This document shows positions 53,005 through 61,916 of a stretch of DNA of 64,000 nt, in pieces. Where the stretch lies: assembly GCA_017694785.1 (NCBI GenBank), contig JADIMK010000068.1, positions 34,972 through 98,971 on the forward strand, read 5' to 3'. The stretch is from Candidatus Cryptobacteroides intestinigallinarum (lineage in GTDB: Bacteria; Bacteroidota; Bacteroidia; Bacteroidales; UBA932). A model generated the notes under the pieces. It did not search any database and was not told the DNA's origin. It saw nothing but the letters and a program-made list of their open reading frames with translations. The first letter of the stretch is position 1. Each line of letters opens with the position of its first letter. A program made the position numbers and the translations under genes.

Positions 53005-55161
53005 ATGAAAGCTTATTCAACACAAAACATCCGCAATGTGGTTCTTCTTGGCAGCACAAAGTCAGGCAAGACCACATTATCTGAAGCCATGCTCTTTGAA
53101 GGCAAAGTCATCGACAGAAGAGGTACTGTCGAGGCAGGTACTACGGTTTCGGATAATTCTGAAATAGAACAGAGCAACCAGAGGTCAATATACTCTACAC
53201 CGCTATATGCAGAATTCATGGACACAAAGTTCAATATAGTGGATACTCCAGGGGCGGATGATTTTGTGGGAGGAGCAGTGTCTGCATTCAAGGTATGCGA
53301 TACCGGTATCCTTCTTGTCAACGCCCAGCAAGGGGTTGAGGTCGGCACAGAGATCTTCGCAAGGTATGCTGACAATTACAATGTGCCTCTGATCATGGCC
53401 ATCAATCAGCTCGACGGCGAGAAGGCTTCGTGGGACAATACACTTGAGACAATGAAGGAAGCCTTCGGCGGCAAGCCTGTGATAATCCAGTATCCGGTCA
53501 ATCCGGGACCTGCCTTCGACGGGTTCATCGATGTCCTCAAGATGAAATACTATCATTTCAAGGATGATAACGGTACCAGGGAAGACCTTGAGATTCCTGA
53601 TGCATACAAGGACGAGGCGCAGGAGCTCCGTTCGGCTCTTATCGAGAGGGCTGCGGAATACGATGATACCCTCATGGAGAAATTCTTCGATACAGGTGTG
53701 CTTACTGAAGATGAAATCCGCAAGGGACTCGGTATAGGCCTCCGTGCCGGTGAGGTGATGCCTGTATTCTGCCTTTCTGCGAAGAAAGACATAGGTGTGA
53801 AGAGACTCATGGAATTCACCATCAGGACTGCCCCGTCTCCTGCAGAAAGACCGTCTAAGACTGTGGATGGGCGCGAGATCGAGTGCAAGCAGGATGCTCC
53901 TACTTCACTTTTCATATATAAGACGGCCGTCGAGTCGCATCTGGGCGAAGTAGCATATTTCAAGGTCATGTCCGGAGAGCTTACCGAGGGTCAGGATCTT
54001 GAGAATCCTGCTACCGGAGACAAGGAGCGTATCTCTACAATCTATGCCGTAGCCGGCAAGAAGAAGGAAAGGGTGACTGACCTTTATGCAGGAGACATCG
54101 GATGTACGGTGAAGCTGCGCAATGCAAAGACCAATGTCACGCTTTCACAGCCTGGCACTGAGATAGAGTTCCCTCCGATTGTCTTCCCTGCACCTAAGTT
54201 CCGTACTGCCGTGAAGGCCAAGGAGCAGAAGGATGAGGAGAAGATGGGTGAAGCCCTCGCCAAGATGTCCGCTGAGGATCCTACGATCATCGTTGAATAT
54301 TCAAAGGAGCTCAAGCAGACCATACTCAAGGGGCAGGGTGAGCAGCATATCAATATCGTCAAGTCGAGACTCAAGAATGAGAACAAGATAGAGATCGAGC
54401 TCTTCCCTCCGAAGATATCCTACAGGGAGACAATCACCAAGGTGGCTACTGCAAGCTACCGCCACAAGAAGCAGTCCGGAGGAGCCGGCCAGTTCGGTGA
54501 AGTGCATCTTCTGGTATGTCCTATCGTAGAAGGCGTCGATGCTACAAACCGCTTCAGGATCGACGGCAAGGAAATGGTGCTGAATATAAAGAACAAGGAG
54601 TCCTACGACCTTGACTGGGGCGGAAAGCTTGAATTCTACAACTGTATCGTCGGTGGCGCCATAGATGCACGCTTCATGCCGGCCATCCTCAAAGGTATCA
54701 TGGACAAGATGAGCGAAGGTCCTCTGACAGGATCCCTCGCCAGGGATATCCGCGTATATGTCTATGACGGCAAGATGCATCCTGTAGATTCCAATGAGAT
54801 CTCCTTCGTCCTTGCCGCCAGGAATGCATTCAAGGAAGCATTCCGTAACGCAGGCCCGAAGATCATGGAGCCGATCTACAGCCTTGAAGTCATGACTCCT
54901 TCAGAGTATATGGGCGCCTGCATGTCAGACCTTCAGAACAGAAGGGCTCTCATAGAAGGTATGAGCAGTGAAAAGGGTTTTGATGTCATCAAGGCGAGAG
55001 TGCCTCTTGCAGAGCTCTACAAGTATTCTACTGCCCTGAGTTCACTCACTTCAGGAAGTGCTACATTCACTATGCAGTTCGCTGATTATCAGCCGGTACC
55101 TGGAGATGTCCAGGAGAAGCTGCTGAAGGCGTACATGGAGCAGGACAAGGACGAGCAGTAG
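53005..55161 (+). CDS. Elongation factor G paralogue (EF-G2-like)
   Basis: The 718-residue protein has all five EF-G domains: the G domain, then KVMSGELTEGQDL (II), SRLKNENKIEIELFPP (III) and the IV/V segments GSLARDIRVYVYDGKMHPVDS and LIEGMSSEKGF. Its GTP motifs deviate: the P-loop is GSTKSGKTT (16-24), the G3 motif reads DTPGADDF with Ala84 where EF-G has the catalytic His, and G4 is NQLD (134-137) instead of NKxD. This is the pattern of the Bacteroides EF-G2 that supports translocation without hydrolysing GTP. The canonical fusA gene is not in the window. It has its own promoter and terminator. Confidence 0.9.
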   Translation: MKAYSTQNIRNVVLLGSTKSGKTTLSEAMLFEGKVIDRRGTVEAGTTVSDNSEIEQSNQRSIYSTPLYAEFMDTKFNIVDTPGADDFVGGAVSAFKVCDTGILLVNAQQGVEVGTEIFARYADNYNVPLIMAINQLDGEKASWDNTLETMKEAFGGKPVIIQYPVNPGPAFDGFIDVLKMKYYHFKDDNGTREDLEIPDAYKDEAQELRSALIERAAEYDDTLMEKFFDTGVLTEDEIRKGLGIGLRAGEVMPVFCLSAKKDIGVKRLMEFTIRTAPSPAERPSKTVDGREIECKQDAPTSLFIYKTAVESHLGEVAYFKVMSGELTEGQDLENPATGDKERISTIYAVAGKKKERVTDLYAGDIGCTVKLRNAKTNVTLSQPGTEIEFPPIVFPAPKFRTAVKAKEQKDEEKMGEALAKMSAEDPTIIVEYSKELKQTILKGQGEQHINIVKSRLKNENKIEIELFPPKISYRETITKVATASYRHKKQSGGAGQFGEVHLLVCPIVEGVDATNRFRIDGKEMVLNIKNKESYDLDWGGKLEFYNCIVGGAIDARFMPAILKGIMDKMSEGPLTGSLARDIRVYVYDGKMHPVDSNEISFVLAARNAFKEAFRNAGPKIMEPIYSLEVMTPSEYMGACMSDLQNRRALIEGMSSEKGFDVIKARVPLAELYKYSTALSSLTSGSATFTMQFADYQPVPGDVQEKLLKAYMEQDKDEQ

Positions 55162-55204
55162 AAAGCCGCATTGTCAATAAAGGAAACTGCATTGTCAATA
55201 ACTG

Positions 55205-55246
55205 GAGAAACCGACCCGAAAGCGATTTCGGATCGGTTTCTCTTTT
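55205..55246 (+). terminator. Terminator of the EF-G paralogue gene
   Basis: A long stem (GAAACCGACCCGAAA paired with TTTCGGATCGGTTTC, one mismatch) is followed by TCTTTT, 45 nt after the stop codon. Confidence 0.85.
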
Positions 55247-55391
55247 CAGCAAGAGGCTATATTATTACGTCAAGGTTATGTTTTCGCCTCTATCCGTTCT
55301 TAGGACGGGCTTCGCCTTTACGGGGCCATTGATGCTCAATCCCAGCTGTCTGTCCTGAAAGGAAATGCCGGCAGATTACGGCTTCCTGTAA
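55247..55391. other. Noncoding spacer before the GH2 remnant
   Basis: Between the terminator and the first recognisable GH2 codon there is no gene, RNA or repeat that I can identify. An in-frame TAA at 55389-55391 closes the GH2 reading frame on the upstream side. This is the likely place where the gene's 5' half was lost. Confidence 0.5.
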
Positions 55392-57137
55392 GGTTTCCCG
55401 GCCGGGTTGAACGCTTTCCTTATGCAGGAAGCCCGGAATATACTTGCCGCCTACGGCAACCATCCTTCGTTCGTGATGTTTTCTCTGGGGAATGAACTCC
55501 ATTGGGATGTCTCCCTGATGAGGAAATGGACAGATGAACTGCGGAGTGCCGACAGCCGCCATCTGTATTGCTTCGGATCCAACAACAATCTCGGCTGGGA
55601 AGGACCGTAGGAGGGAGAGGATTTCTTCGTAGGCTGCCGTGTCGGCTGGGGTGAAGGCTATTCGTCCCATGTGAGGACCACATTTGCCCTTGTCGATGCT
55701 GAAGACTGCGGCATACTCAACGGTACACGGCCCGGGACATCCGGTGATTACTCCAGGGCCATCTCCTCCAGCCGGGTCCCTGTGATAAGCCATGAGAACT
55801 GCCAGTTCCAGATATATCCGGACTATTCCGAAATCGGAAAATATACAGGAGTCCTCTATCCGTACAATCTTGAGATTTTCCGCGACAGGCTGTACTCGGC
55901 AGGTATGGGCGGAATGGAAAAGGATTTCAGCCTGGCGTCCGGGAAGTTTGCCGTGGAGTGCTTCAAGTCCGACCTTGAATATGCCTTCCGTACCCCTGGC
56001 TTCGGAGGATTCCAGATGCTTGACCTACAGGATTATCCGGGACAGGGGACGGCGCTTGTCGGGGTCCTTGACGCATTCATGGACAGCAAGGGGATAGTGA
56101 CTCCGGGAGAGTTCCGCTCGTTCTGTTCCCCTCTGGTCCTGCTCGCCGGATTTGAAGATTATTGCCTGTCCCGCAGGGATTCCCTCAAGATAAGGCTCAT
56201 GGTAGCCAATTATACGGAAGAAGACTGGCGGACTCCTCTGATGTGGAGGATTTCTGTCTCTGATGCCAGGAGCCTTTCTTCTGGAGAGCTTGAAGGGAAG
56301 ATGCAGATGTCGGGAGTGATTATGGCAGACATACCGCAGGGAGAAGTGGCTGATGCAGGATGGATATATGCCGCAGCTGAGGAGTTTGCCGCAGACCTTC
56401 CTGAAGATGCTGCCTTCTGCCTGGAGCTGGACCTTTTTTCCGGAGACTATGCCAACTCATGGAAGCTCTATGTCTATCCGGATGATATCGAGGACAAGAT
56501 ATCTGTCCATGTGGCCACAAAGGCAGACAGCACTCTGTCCGCTATGCTGGAGTCCGGATGCAGGGTTGTGCTTTTCCCTGACCACAAGGACATTGAGGCT
56601 CGTTCGGTGGGAGGACTTTTCATCACGGACTTCTGGAACTGGTCGATGTTCAAGACAATCTCGGAGAATGCCGGGAAAAGTGTTTCTCCAGGGACTCTCG
56701 GAGTGATAAATGACCCGTCTCACCCTCTTTTCGGGCTTTTCCCTAATGAAGGCCGCAGCAGCTGGCAGTGGTGGAGCATCTGCCGGGCTTCAAGGCCTCT
56801 GATCGTTGATGAACTACAGGGATATGATCCTGTTGTGGAAGTGATTGACAATATTGAGAGATGCCATAGGCTCGCCATGGTCTCTGAGTTCGCAGTAGGC
56901 AAGGGTTCTCTACTTGTATGCACGGCCGATCCAGAAGCTTTGTCCCGGACTCCTGAAGGCAGAGCTTTCCTCGCCTCGCTCATGCACTATGCGGCTTCAG
57001 AGGATTTCTCTCCTGCTTACTCTCTATCCTGGGATGCCCTTCTGGATATCCTGTACGGCAGTGCAGAGACAAGGGATATCCGCGGAGTCGACAACCAGAC
57101 CGACTATAAGGAATTCTCTGAAAACAGCCGTGACTGA
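55392..57137 (+). pseudogene. Decayed glycoside hydrolase family 2 gene (5' truncated, internal stop)
   Basis: Starting at 55392 one reading frame encodes the last part of a GH2 TIM-barrel enzyme: ILAAYGNHPSFVMFSLGNEL, with the acid/base Glu, then PVISHENCQFQIYPDYSEIG, with the nucleophile Glu, then CFKSDLEYAFRTPGFGGFQM and a C-terminal region with SWQWWSICRASRPLIVDELQ. A TAG at 55608-55610 interrupts this frame; the homologous sequence continues in the same frame (EGEDFFVGCRVGWGEG). The N-terminal domains, about half the protein, are missing. The enzyme was probably a galactosidase-like or other exo-glycosidase for plant or host glycans. No signal peptide or start remains. Confidence 0.78.
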
Positions 57138-57183
57138 TTCTCTGGAAACAATCAGGACTGTTTCTCTGAAAAAAATCCGGAGC

Positions 57184-58584
57184 CTACAGTCCGAGTTCGA
57201 CCTGGAAGCGAAGCATCCACCTGTCGTAGTCCGGGCTCATTGCCTTGTTGCGGTAGTTGTATGAGAGATCCATTTGGAGCTTGAGGCTGTGCCTTATCAG
57301 ATAGCGTGTAACACCTATTGTGCTCTGGTTCCAGCTTGCGTATCCCAGCAGCGGCTGTATGCCGGCATCCGGCAGCATTGTGGAGTTGCGCAGAGCCACT
57401 TCCCATTTCCTGTCGAAAAGGTAGCTTGTCTGTACGTTGACTCCGCAGCCTGTGTAGATGAAGTTAGGTGCTCCGTCCCCAGACGGTATTATTCCGGAAG
57501 CCTGTCCTGGAACATGTCTTCCCATGAAGTCTGTGACGAACGCGAAGCCTCTGTATTTCAGTATGAAATCAAAATAATACGAGCCTATGTCACGGGGCGA
57601 AGGAAGGAGAGAGCCTTTCATCCCCTGGGTACGCAGGGCATTGTCGTTGAAGATGTATGCTCCGGCCAGCATTATCTTTGGTGTCTCTTCCCATACTACA
57701 TCGCCTTCAAGAAGTTCACCATTGCCGTGGAAGCGTCCGAGAGGGTAGAATTCCAGGCGTCCGTTGTAGGCAAAGCCCGCTGTCGAGGATGTGTTGAAAT
57801 TTCGTCCTTCACCGAGTGTTACCGAACCTTTTGCCGAGAGGGCAAATGAATCGAAATCCCCGTAGTTGTATTCTCCGAAGAATCCGAAGTCCCTGTCTCC
57901 TCCGAACTCGCTGTTGACTATGCTCCTGTCAATGAACTGCAGTGCGCTGGAAGAATTGACCCTTGCGCGGTTGCCCTTTATCTTTGTCTGTCCGAAGCCT
58001 ATGTTCCATGACGGTCCCGGCACATAGTAGACTATGGCGTCACGGATGAGGTTCATGTTGCCGTTCGGAATGATTTCTGTGTCGTAGCTGCTGAATCCTA
58101 GCTGTATCGAATATACTATCTTCGGGGAGAATATATAGCCGTCGAATCTCAGGCGGAGTCTCTTGACCTGTGCGTCGGTCGAAGTAAGGGTCATGTTCCT
58201 GTTGAACGAAAGGCCTACCATGTTCTGCATCCTGAAGCGGATGGTCATCTCGTAGGAATTGTTCTTGGGCCTGAATGTGACTCCTTTGCCGACTTCGATG
58301 TTCGGGAGGTTCATCAGTCTTTCCATTATGTCTGTCTTTCCTCCGTCGAGCGAATCTGTCACAAATGTCCGGAAGTCTTCAGCGGACATCTTCCTTTTCC
58401 CGTCCTGGACGGTCCCGTTTTCTGTTGTAGTCTCTGTCCGTGCTTCCTTGCCGGACTCATGGTCTGTAAGGTCTTCCTGTCTTGCGGAAGAGAGTACCGG
58501 TGCGGCTAAAGAAATGACGGCTGCTGACAATATGCAGGATGCTGTCCTGAGAATGGAATTGAATGCATGAGCTCTTGTGTCCAT
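57184..58584 (-). CDS. OprO/OprP-like porin
   Basis: The 466-residue protein has a signal peptide (through about residue 34) and then a Bacteroidetes variant region, followed by a porin O/P-type barrel: FRPKNNSYEMTIRFRMQN, VKRLRLRFDGYIFSPKIVYS, YYVPGPSWNIGFGQTKIKGN and the C-terminal MLRFQVELGL. It is likely a 16-stranded general or anion-selective porin. The first 80 mature residues are hydrophilic (DHESGKEARTETTTENGTVQ) and may form a linker. It converges on the GH2 remnant. The substrate cannot be predicted. Confidence 0.83.
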   Translation of the reverse strand: MDTRAHAFNSILRTASCILSAAVISLAAPVLSSARQEDLTDHESGKEARTETTTENGTVQDGKRKMSAEDFRTFVTDSLDGGKTDIMERLMNLPNIEVGKGVTFRPKNNSYEMTIRFRMQNMVGLSFNRNMTLTSTDAQVKRLRLRFDGYIFSPKIVYSIQLGFSSYDTEIIPNGNMNLIRDAIVYYVPGPSWNIGFGQTKIKGNRARVNSSSALQFIDRSIVNSEFGGDRDFGFFGEYNYGDFDSFALSAKGSVTLGEGRNFNTSSTAGFAYNGRLEFYPLGRFHGNGELLEGDVVWEETPKIMLAGAYIFNDNALRTQGMKGSLLPSPRDIGSYYFDFILKYRGFAFVTDFMGRHVPGQASGIIPSGDGAPNFIYTGCGVNVQTSYLFDRKWEVALRNSTMLPDAGIQPLLGYASWNQSTIGVTRYLIRHSLKLQMDLSYNYRNKAMSPDYDRWMLRFQVELGL

Positions 58585-58701
58585 AGTCTGTGGCTTTTCT
58601 GGTCTGAGGCTATAAAATCATGAGTCTATAAATGAAACTGCCAAAATATGGTCTGAAAATGAAATGGAATTGAAATTCCAGCCATAGATTGCAAAATTCG
58701 C

Positions 58702-58709
58702 TATTTTTG
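58702..58709 (+). promoter_or_regulatory. Putative -7 element for alkD
   Basis: TATTTTTG matches the -7 consensus, 50 nt before the ATG at 58759. A TTG at the expected -33 distance is not evident. Confidence 0.45.
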
Positions 58710-58758
58710 TTAAATGAATATTACAACCGACAGATAATTTCACATTTTATACACAGAA

Positions 58759-59505
58759 ATGATAGAATCACTGCTCATCCCGTACATTTCGGAGAAATTC
58801 GCGGCCGATCCCCGCTACCGGGCCGGCCATATAAGGGTCATCAATCCTCTTCCCGGAACAAGGATCCTAGGACTCCACATCCCGGAAATGAAGAAAGTCG
58901 CCAGGGACCTTGCCCGCTCTCAGGATGCGGAGCTGCTTCATGGAAGGTTTCTGGCAGAAAAGGACCTGTCCCACGAAGAAAAGACTGTCTGGGGGCTGAT
59001 GCTCGACTATATGAAGGTCCCTCTGGAAAAAAGGTTTGAGATGTTTTCCGGTTTCGTTCCCCGCATAGACAACTGGGCCGTCTGCGACACAGTATGCGCG
59101 GCTGCCCGCTGGGCGTCACCTGTGGATGCCGTATGGAATTATCTCCGGCGGTGGTGGGATTCCGACAGGGAGTTTGAAGTGAGGTTCGCCATCATCATGT
59201 CCATGACGTGTTTTCTTGATGAGCATTGGCTTCCTGAGGTCTTCGGCAAGATTGACTCACTTGATTTTTCCAGGATATCGTCTGATTATGTCAAGGGCCG
59301 CAGGCCTGCCGAGGGCACGGTATCAGGCCCTGCCCCATACTACGTGCGGATGGGGACTGCATGGCTTCTTGCTACAGCTCTTGCGAAATTCCCTGACATG
59401 ACAAGGGCCTATGTCAGGGACTCGAAACTGCCCGGAGATGTCCTGAAGCTGTATGTCCGCAAGGCGCGGGAGTCCTTCCGGACGAGGACGGTATCTCCGT
59501 TCTGA
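58759..59505 (+). CDS. DNA alkylation repair protein AlkD-like
   Basis: The 248-residue protein is a HEAT-like helical repeat protein of the AlkD family of DNA glycosylases that remove alkylated purines. It shows GRFLAEKDLSHEEKTVWGL, IDNWAVCDTVCAAARWA (the conserved WDxxD-like active segment here NWAVCDTV, with the Asp), then VRFAIIMSMTCFLDEHW and YYVRMGTAWLLATALAKFPD. Family length matches. It is followed by the DUF6249 gene after 74 nt on the same strand but is probably independent. Confidence 0.82.
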   Translation: MIESLLIPYISEKFAADPRYRAGHIRVINPLPGTRILGLHIPEMKKVARDLARSQDAELLHGRFLAEKDLSHEEKTVWGLMLDYMKVPLEKRFEMFSGFVPRIDNWAVCDTVCAAARWASPVDAVWNYLRRWWDSDREFEVRFAIIMSMTCFLDEHWLPEVFGKIDSLDFSRISSDYVKGRRPAEGTVSGPAPYYVRMGTAWLLATALAKFPDMTRAYVRDSKLPGDVLKLYVRKARESFRTRTVSPF

Positions 59506-59579
59506 TTTTTTTCTCCGTGACTGCAACATTATGTCCGTTTTCTCTGTCAGATATGCAGAAACCAAAAAACAGATTTATT

Positions 59580-60035
59580 ATGGACAGTGTTAGTATTATT
59601 GTTCCTCTTGGAGTCTGTGTAGTGTTGCCGGTCCTGGTTGTATGGCTGGTGTCCAGATCAAGGAAGAATGATATCGACAGAAGGACAGAAGTGATGCTCA
59701 AGGCCATTGAACACGGCCAGGAGATTGATCCTGAAGCATTCTCATCCAAAGGCAAAGGACGCAGGACAATCAAGATGGCTCTCCTCGGGAAGCTCCAGTC
59801 AGGTATCATACTGTTCCTGGTCGGAACAGGCATGCTTATAGCAGCTCCATTTGTTGAAGAGAATACGGCGCTTTACATTGTCGGCGGTATTCTGGTCGCA
59901 CTCGGTGCAGGATTCCTCGTGTCATTCTTCGTAGGCAGGAAGTGGATGGCACCGGAGATAGAGGCTGAGCAGAAGCAGATCCTTGAACAGGCCAAGGGAC
60001 AGGCCCCGGAGCAGAAAAATCCTTCGGAAGAGTAG
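59580..60035 (+). CDS. DUF6249 membrane protein
   Basis: The 151-residue protein has an N-terminal membrane helix (IVPLGVCVVLPVLVVWLVS), a short Arg-rich charged segment (SRSRKNDIDRRTEVMLKAIEHGQEIDPEAF) and two more helices (IILFLVGTGMLIAAPF and YIVGGILVALGAGFLVSFF), then a charged tail. This fits DUF6249, often found beside ECF sigma genes in Bacteroidetes. I chose ATG 59580 (MDSVSI). Its stop shares one base with the sigma gene start (TAGTG), so the two are coupled. It may modulate the sigma factor, by inference. Confidence 0.7.
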   Translation: MDSVSIIVPLGVCVVLPVLVVWLVSRSRKNDIDRRTEVMLKAIEHGQEIDPEAFSSKGKGRRTIKMALLGKLQSGIILFLVGTGMLIAAPFVEENTALYIVGGILVALGAGFLVSFFVGRKWMAPEIEAEQKQILEQAKGQAPEQKNPSEE

Positions 60036-60553
60036 TGGACAAGTCTGAGTTCATAGAACTTGTCTCGCATGAGCAGGAACCCCTGAGGAGGTTCCTGTGC
60101 GTGCTGTGCAGGGGCGATTCCTTCAGGGCCGATGACATCGCACAGGAGGCCCTTCTGAAAGCATGGCTTGCCTGTGGCTCATTTGAAGGGAGGTCGAAAT
60201 TCTCAACCTGGCTTTTCAGGATAGCCTACAGATGCTGGTGCGACAACTTCTCGGCGAGCATAAGGGCTGAAGGTGAGTCGCTTGGACCTGAGGTCCGGGA
60301 GAAGGCCGATGAAGACCAGCCGGATGCCTTTGCCCATCAGGATCTGTATCAGGCCATAGGTGAACTTCCTGAAAATGAGCAGTCTGTCATCCTCCTGTTC
60401 TATATGGAAGACAAGTCCGTAAAGGAGATAGAGGCGATTACAGGCATGCCGTCCGGCACTGTGCGCTCACATCTTTCAAGGGGCCGTGCCCACCTGAAGA
60501 AGTATCTCCGGAAGGCCTCTTCAGAGCGTAAGGACAAAGAAGGGAATATTTGA
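60035..60553 (+). CDS. ECF-type RNA polymerase sigma factor
   Basis: The 172-residue protein has sigma-70 region 2 (DSFRADDIAQEALLKAWLAC and FSTWLFRIAYR) and region 4 (QSVILLFYMEDKSVKEIEAI, then MPSGTVRSHLSRGRAHLKKYL), joined by a short linker. No region 1 or 3 exists. It starts with GTG at 60035, where TAGTG couples it to the DUF6249 gene. It directs RNA polymerase to its own regulon, typically envelope stress or carbohydrate use, but the target is unknown. Confidence 0.92.
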   Translation: MDKSEFIELVSHEQEPLRRFLCVLCRGDSFRADDIAQEALLKAWLACGSFEGRSKFSTWLFRIAYRCWCDNFSASIRAEGESLGPEVREKADEDQPDAFAHQDLYQAIGELPENEQSVILLFYMEDKSVKEIEAITGMPSGTVRSHLSRGRAHLKKYLRKASSERKDKEGNI

Positions 60554-60598
60554 TTCAAAGGAGAGAGTATTTGATTTATAAACAGATTGGTAAAGGAT

Positions 60599-60979
60599 AT
60601 GTCAACAGACAAGGAAATAAGACGGTTCATGAAGGACAATATGCCCCGCGTCGATGACGGAGGCAGATTCATGGAGGAACTGTCAAGACAGATTGACCTT
60701 CTGCCTCAGCCTTCACATGCTGCGCACCAGACAGCAGAAGAGAAAGCGGCTGTGGAAAAGGTCATGGAGACAGCCCGCAGACTCAAGAGAGAGAATCTTG
60801 CAGGTGCCGTGTCAGCTGCCATTGTTGCTGCAATAGTGATTGCAGCACTTCTCATTCTGTATCTTTCTTCTCCTGACATCAGACTTGCCGTCGGCAGTCA
60901 TCTGGAGTATGTCATGGCCGGTTTCTCTTTGATTGTGCTTGGCGCCGCGCTCCTGTCCCTGATGGGCGAACGCATCTGA
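60599..60979 (+). CDS. Small two-helix membrane protein, possible anti-sigma factor
   Basis: The 126-residue protein has a cytosolic N-terminal part (residues 1-68) with charged and helical segments (RRFMKDNMPRVDDGGRFMEE) and two membrane helices (about 69-89 and 103-121). It follows the sigma gene by 45 nt and is on the same strand. Membrane-bound anti-sigma factors that follow their ECF sigma often have this shape, but no known anti-sigma motif is visible. I use the ATG at 60599; a TTG at 60587 is in frame. Confidence 0.55.
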   Translation: MSTDKEIRRFMKDNMPRVDDGGRFMEELSRQIDLLPQPSHAAHQTAEEKAAVEKVMETARRLKRENLAGAVSAAIVAAIVIAALLILYLSSPDIRLAVGSHLEYVMAGFSLIVLGAALLSLMGERI

Positions 60980-60987
60980 TCCTCATG

Positions 60988-61797
60988 TCAGAACTTCAGG
61001 GCAAGGGCAATGAAGTCTTCTACTCCGAGCCTTTCCGGCCTGAGGTCAAAGACAGGGTCGGAGGCGAATTCCGCCGTCTGCTCTGGAGTCCATCCTTCCT
61101 TTGCAGCCTTGGCGTTGATCAAGGTCTTGAGGGAGTTGCGCATGGTCTTGCGCCTCTGGTTGAAGGCTGTCTTTACCACTGTCTTGAACATGGCTTCATC
61201 ACATCCGAGGCTGGTGCGTCCGTTGCGTACCAGACGGATCACCGCAGACTTGACCTTAGGAGGCGGGTTGAATGCCCCTTCGCCTACCGTAAACAGATAT
61301 TCTATGTCGTACCATGCCTGGAGCAGGACCGAAAGTATACCGTAGGTCTTTGTGCCGGGCTTTTCCGCTATCCTTTCCGCTACCTCCTTCTGTATCATGC
61401 ACACTACCTGAGGCACTGAGTCCTTGTAGTCCAAGATCTTGAAGAATATCTGTGAAGAGATGTTGTAAGGGAAGTTGCCTATCACGCAGAAGCTGCCCTT
61501 GAAGAAATTCTCCAGCCGCAGCTTCAGGAAGTCAGCCTCGATGAGATTGCCGTTGACCTGCGGGAAATGGACGAGAAGATAGTCTACTGATTCCCTGTCT
61601 ATCTCTACCATCTTCAGATTCAGTTCCGGTCTCTGGAGGAGGAACTGAGTGAGCACTCCCATTCCCGGTCCTACTTCAAGTACATCGGTCTTTGTGTCCG
61701 CATTTTCTTCTGTCTGCAGAGCATCGGCTATCTGCCTTGCCGCAGTCAGGTCAGTGAGAAAGTGCTGTCCCAGTGATTTTTTTGGCCTTACTTCCAT
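60988..61797 (-). CDS. ksgA: 16S rRNA dimethyladenosine transferase
   Basis: KsgA (RsmA) dimethylates two adenosines near the 3' end of 16S rRNA. The 269-residue protein begins LGQHFLTDLTAARQI, has the SAM-binding VLEVGPGMGVLT, VCMIQKEVAERI, and the catalytic motif IGNFPYNISSQ; the C-terminal domain ends at residue 269. It converges on the sigma cassette and is divergent from aspS. A -7 element lies at 61817-61824. Confidence 0.96.
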   Translation of the reverse strand: MEVRPKKSLGQHFLTDLTAARQIADALQTEENADTKTDVLEVGPGMGVLTQFLLQRPELNLKMVEIDRESVDYLLVHFPQVNGNLIEADFLKLRLENFFKGSFCVIGNFPYNISSQIFFKILDYKDSVPQVVCMIQKEVAERIAEKPGTKTYGILSVLLQAWYDIEYLFTVGEGAFNPPPKVKSAVIRLVRNGRTSLGCDEAMFKTVVKTAFNQRRKTMRNSLKTLINAKAAKEGWTPEQTAEFASDPVFDLRPERLGVEDFIALALKF

Positions 61798-61816
61798 TTT
61801 TCTTTGTCTTTCGCCG

Positions 61817-61824
61817 CAAATATA
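61817..61824 (-). promoter_or_regulatory. Putative -7 element for ksgA
   Basis: The minus strand reads TATATTTG, a perfect match, about 20 nt before the ksgA ATG. Confidence 0.5.
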
Positions 61825-61849
61825 GGCAGTTTTATACTATTTGCAGGCA

Positions 61850-61877
61850 TTGGGTATGATTATATTTATTACTTTTG
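61850..61877 (+). promoter_or_regulatory. Putative promoter of aspS
   Basis: TTG (61850-61852) and TACTTTTG (61870-61877) are separated by 17 nt, slightly short of the usual 19-21. The predicted start near 61884 leaves about 33 nt before the ATG at 61917. Confidence 0.5.
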
Positions 61878-61916
61878 TGAGATTTTAGACCCTAGAAAGT
61901 ATAAATTCATATAAAT

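Noticed and set aside
59517-59579. Longer DUF6249 start at ATG 59531-59560 region or TTG upstream
   Set aside because: It would add polar residues before the first membrane helix; the ATG at 59580 is a better start.
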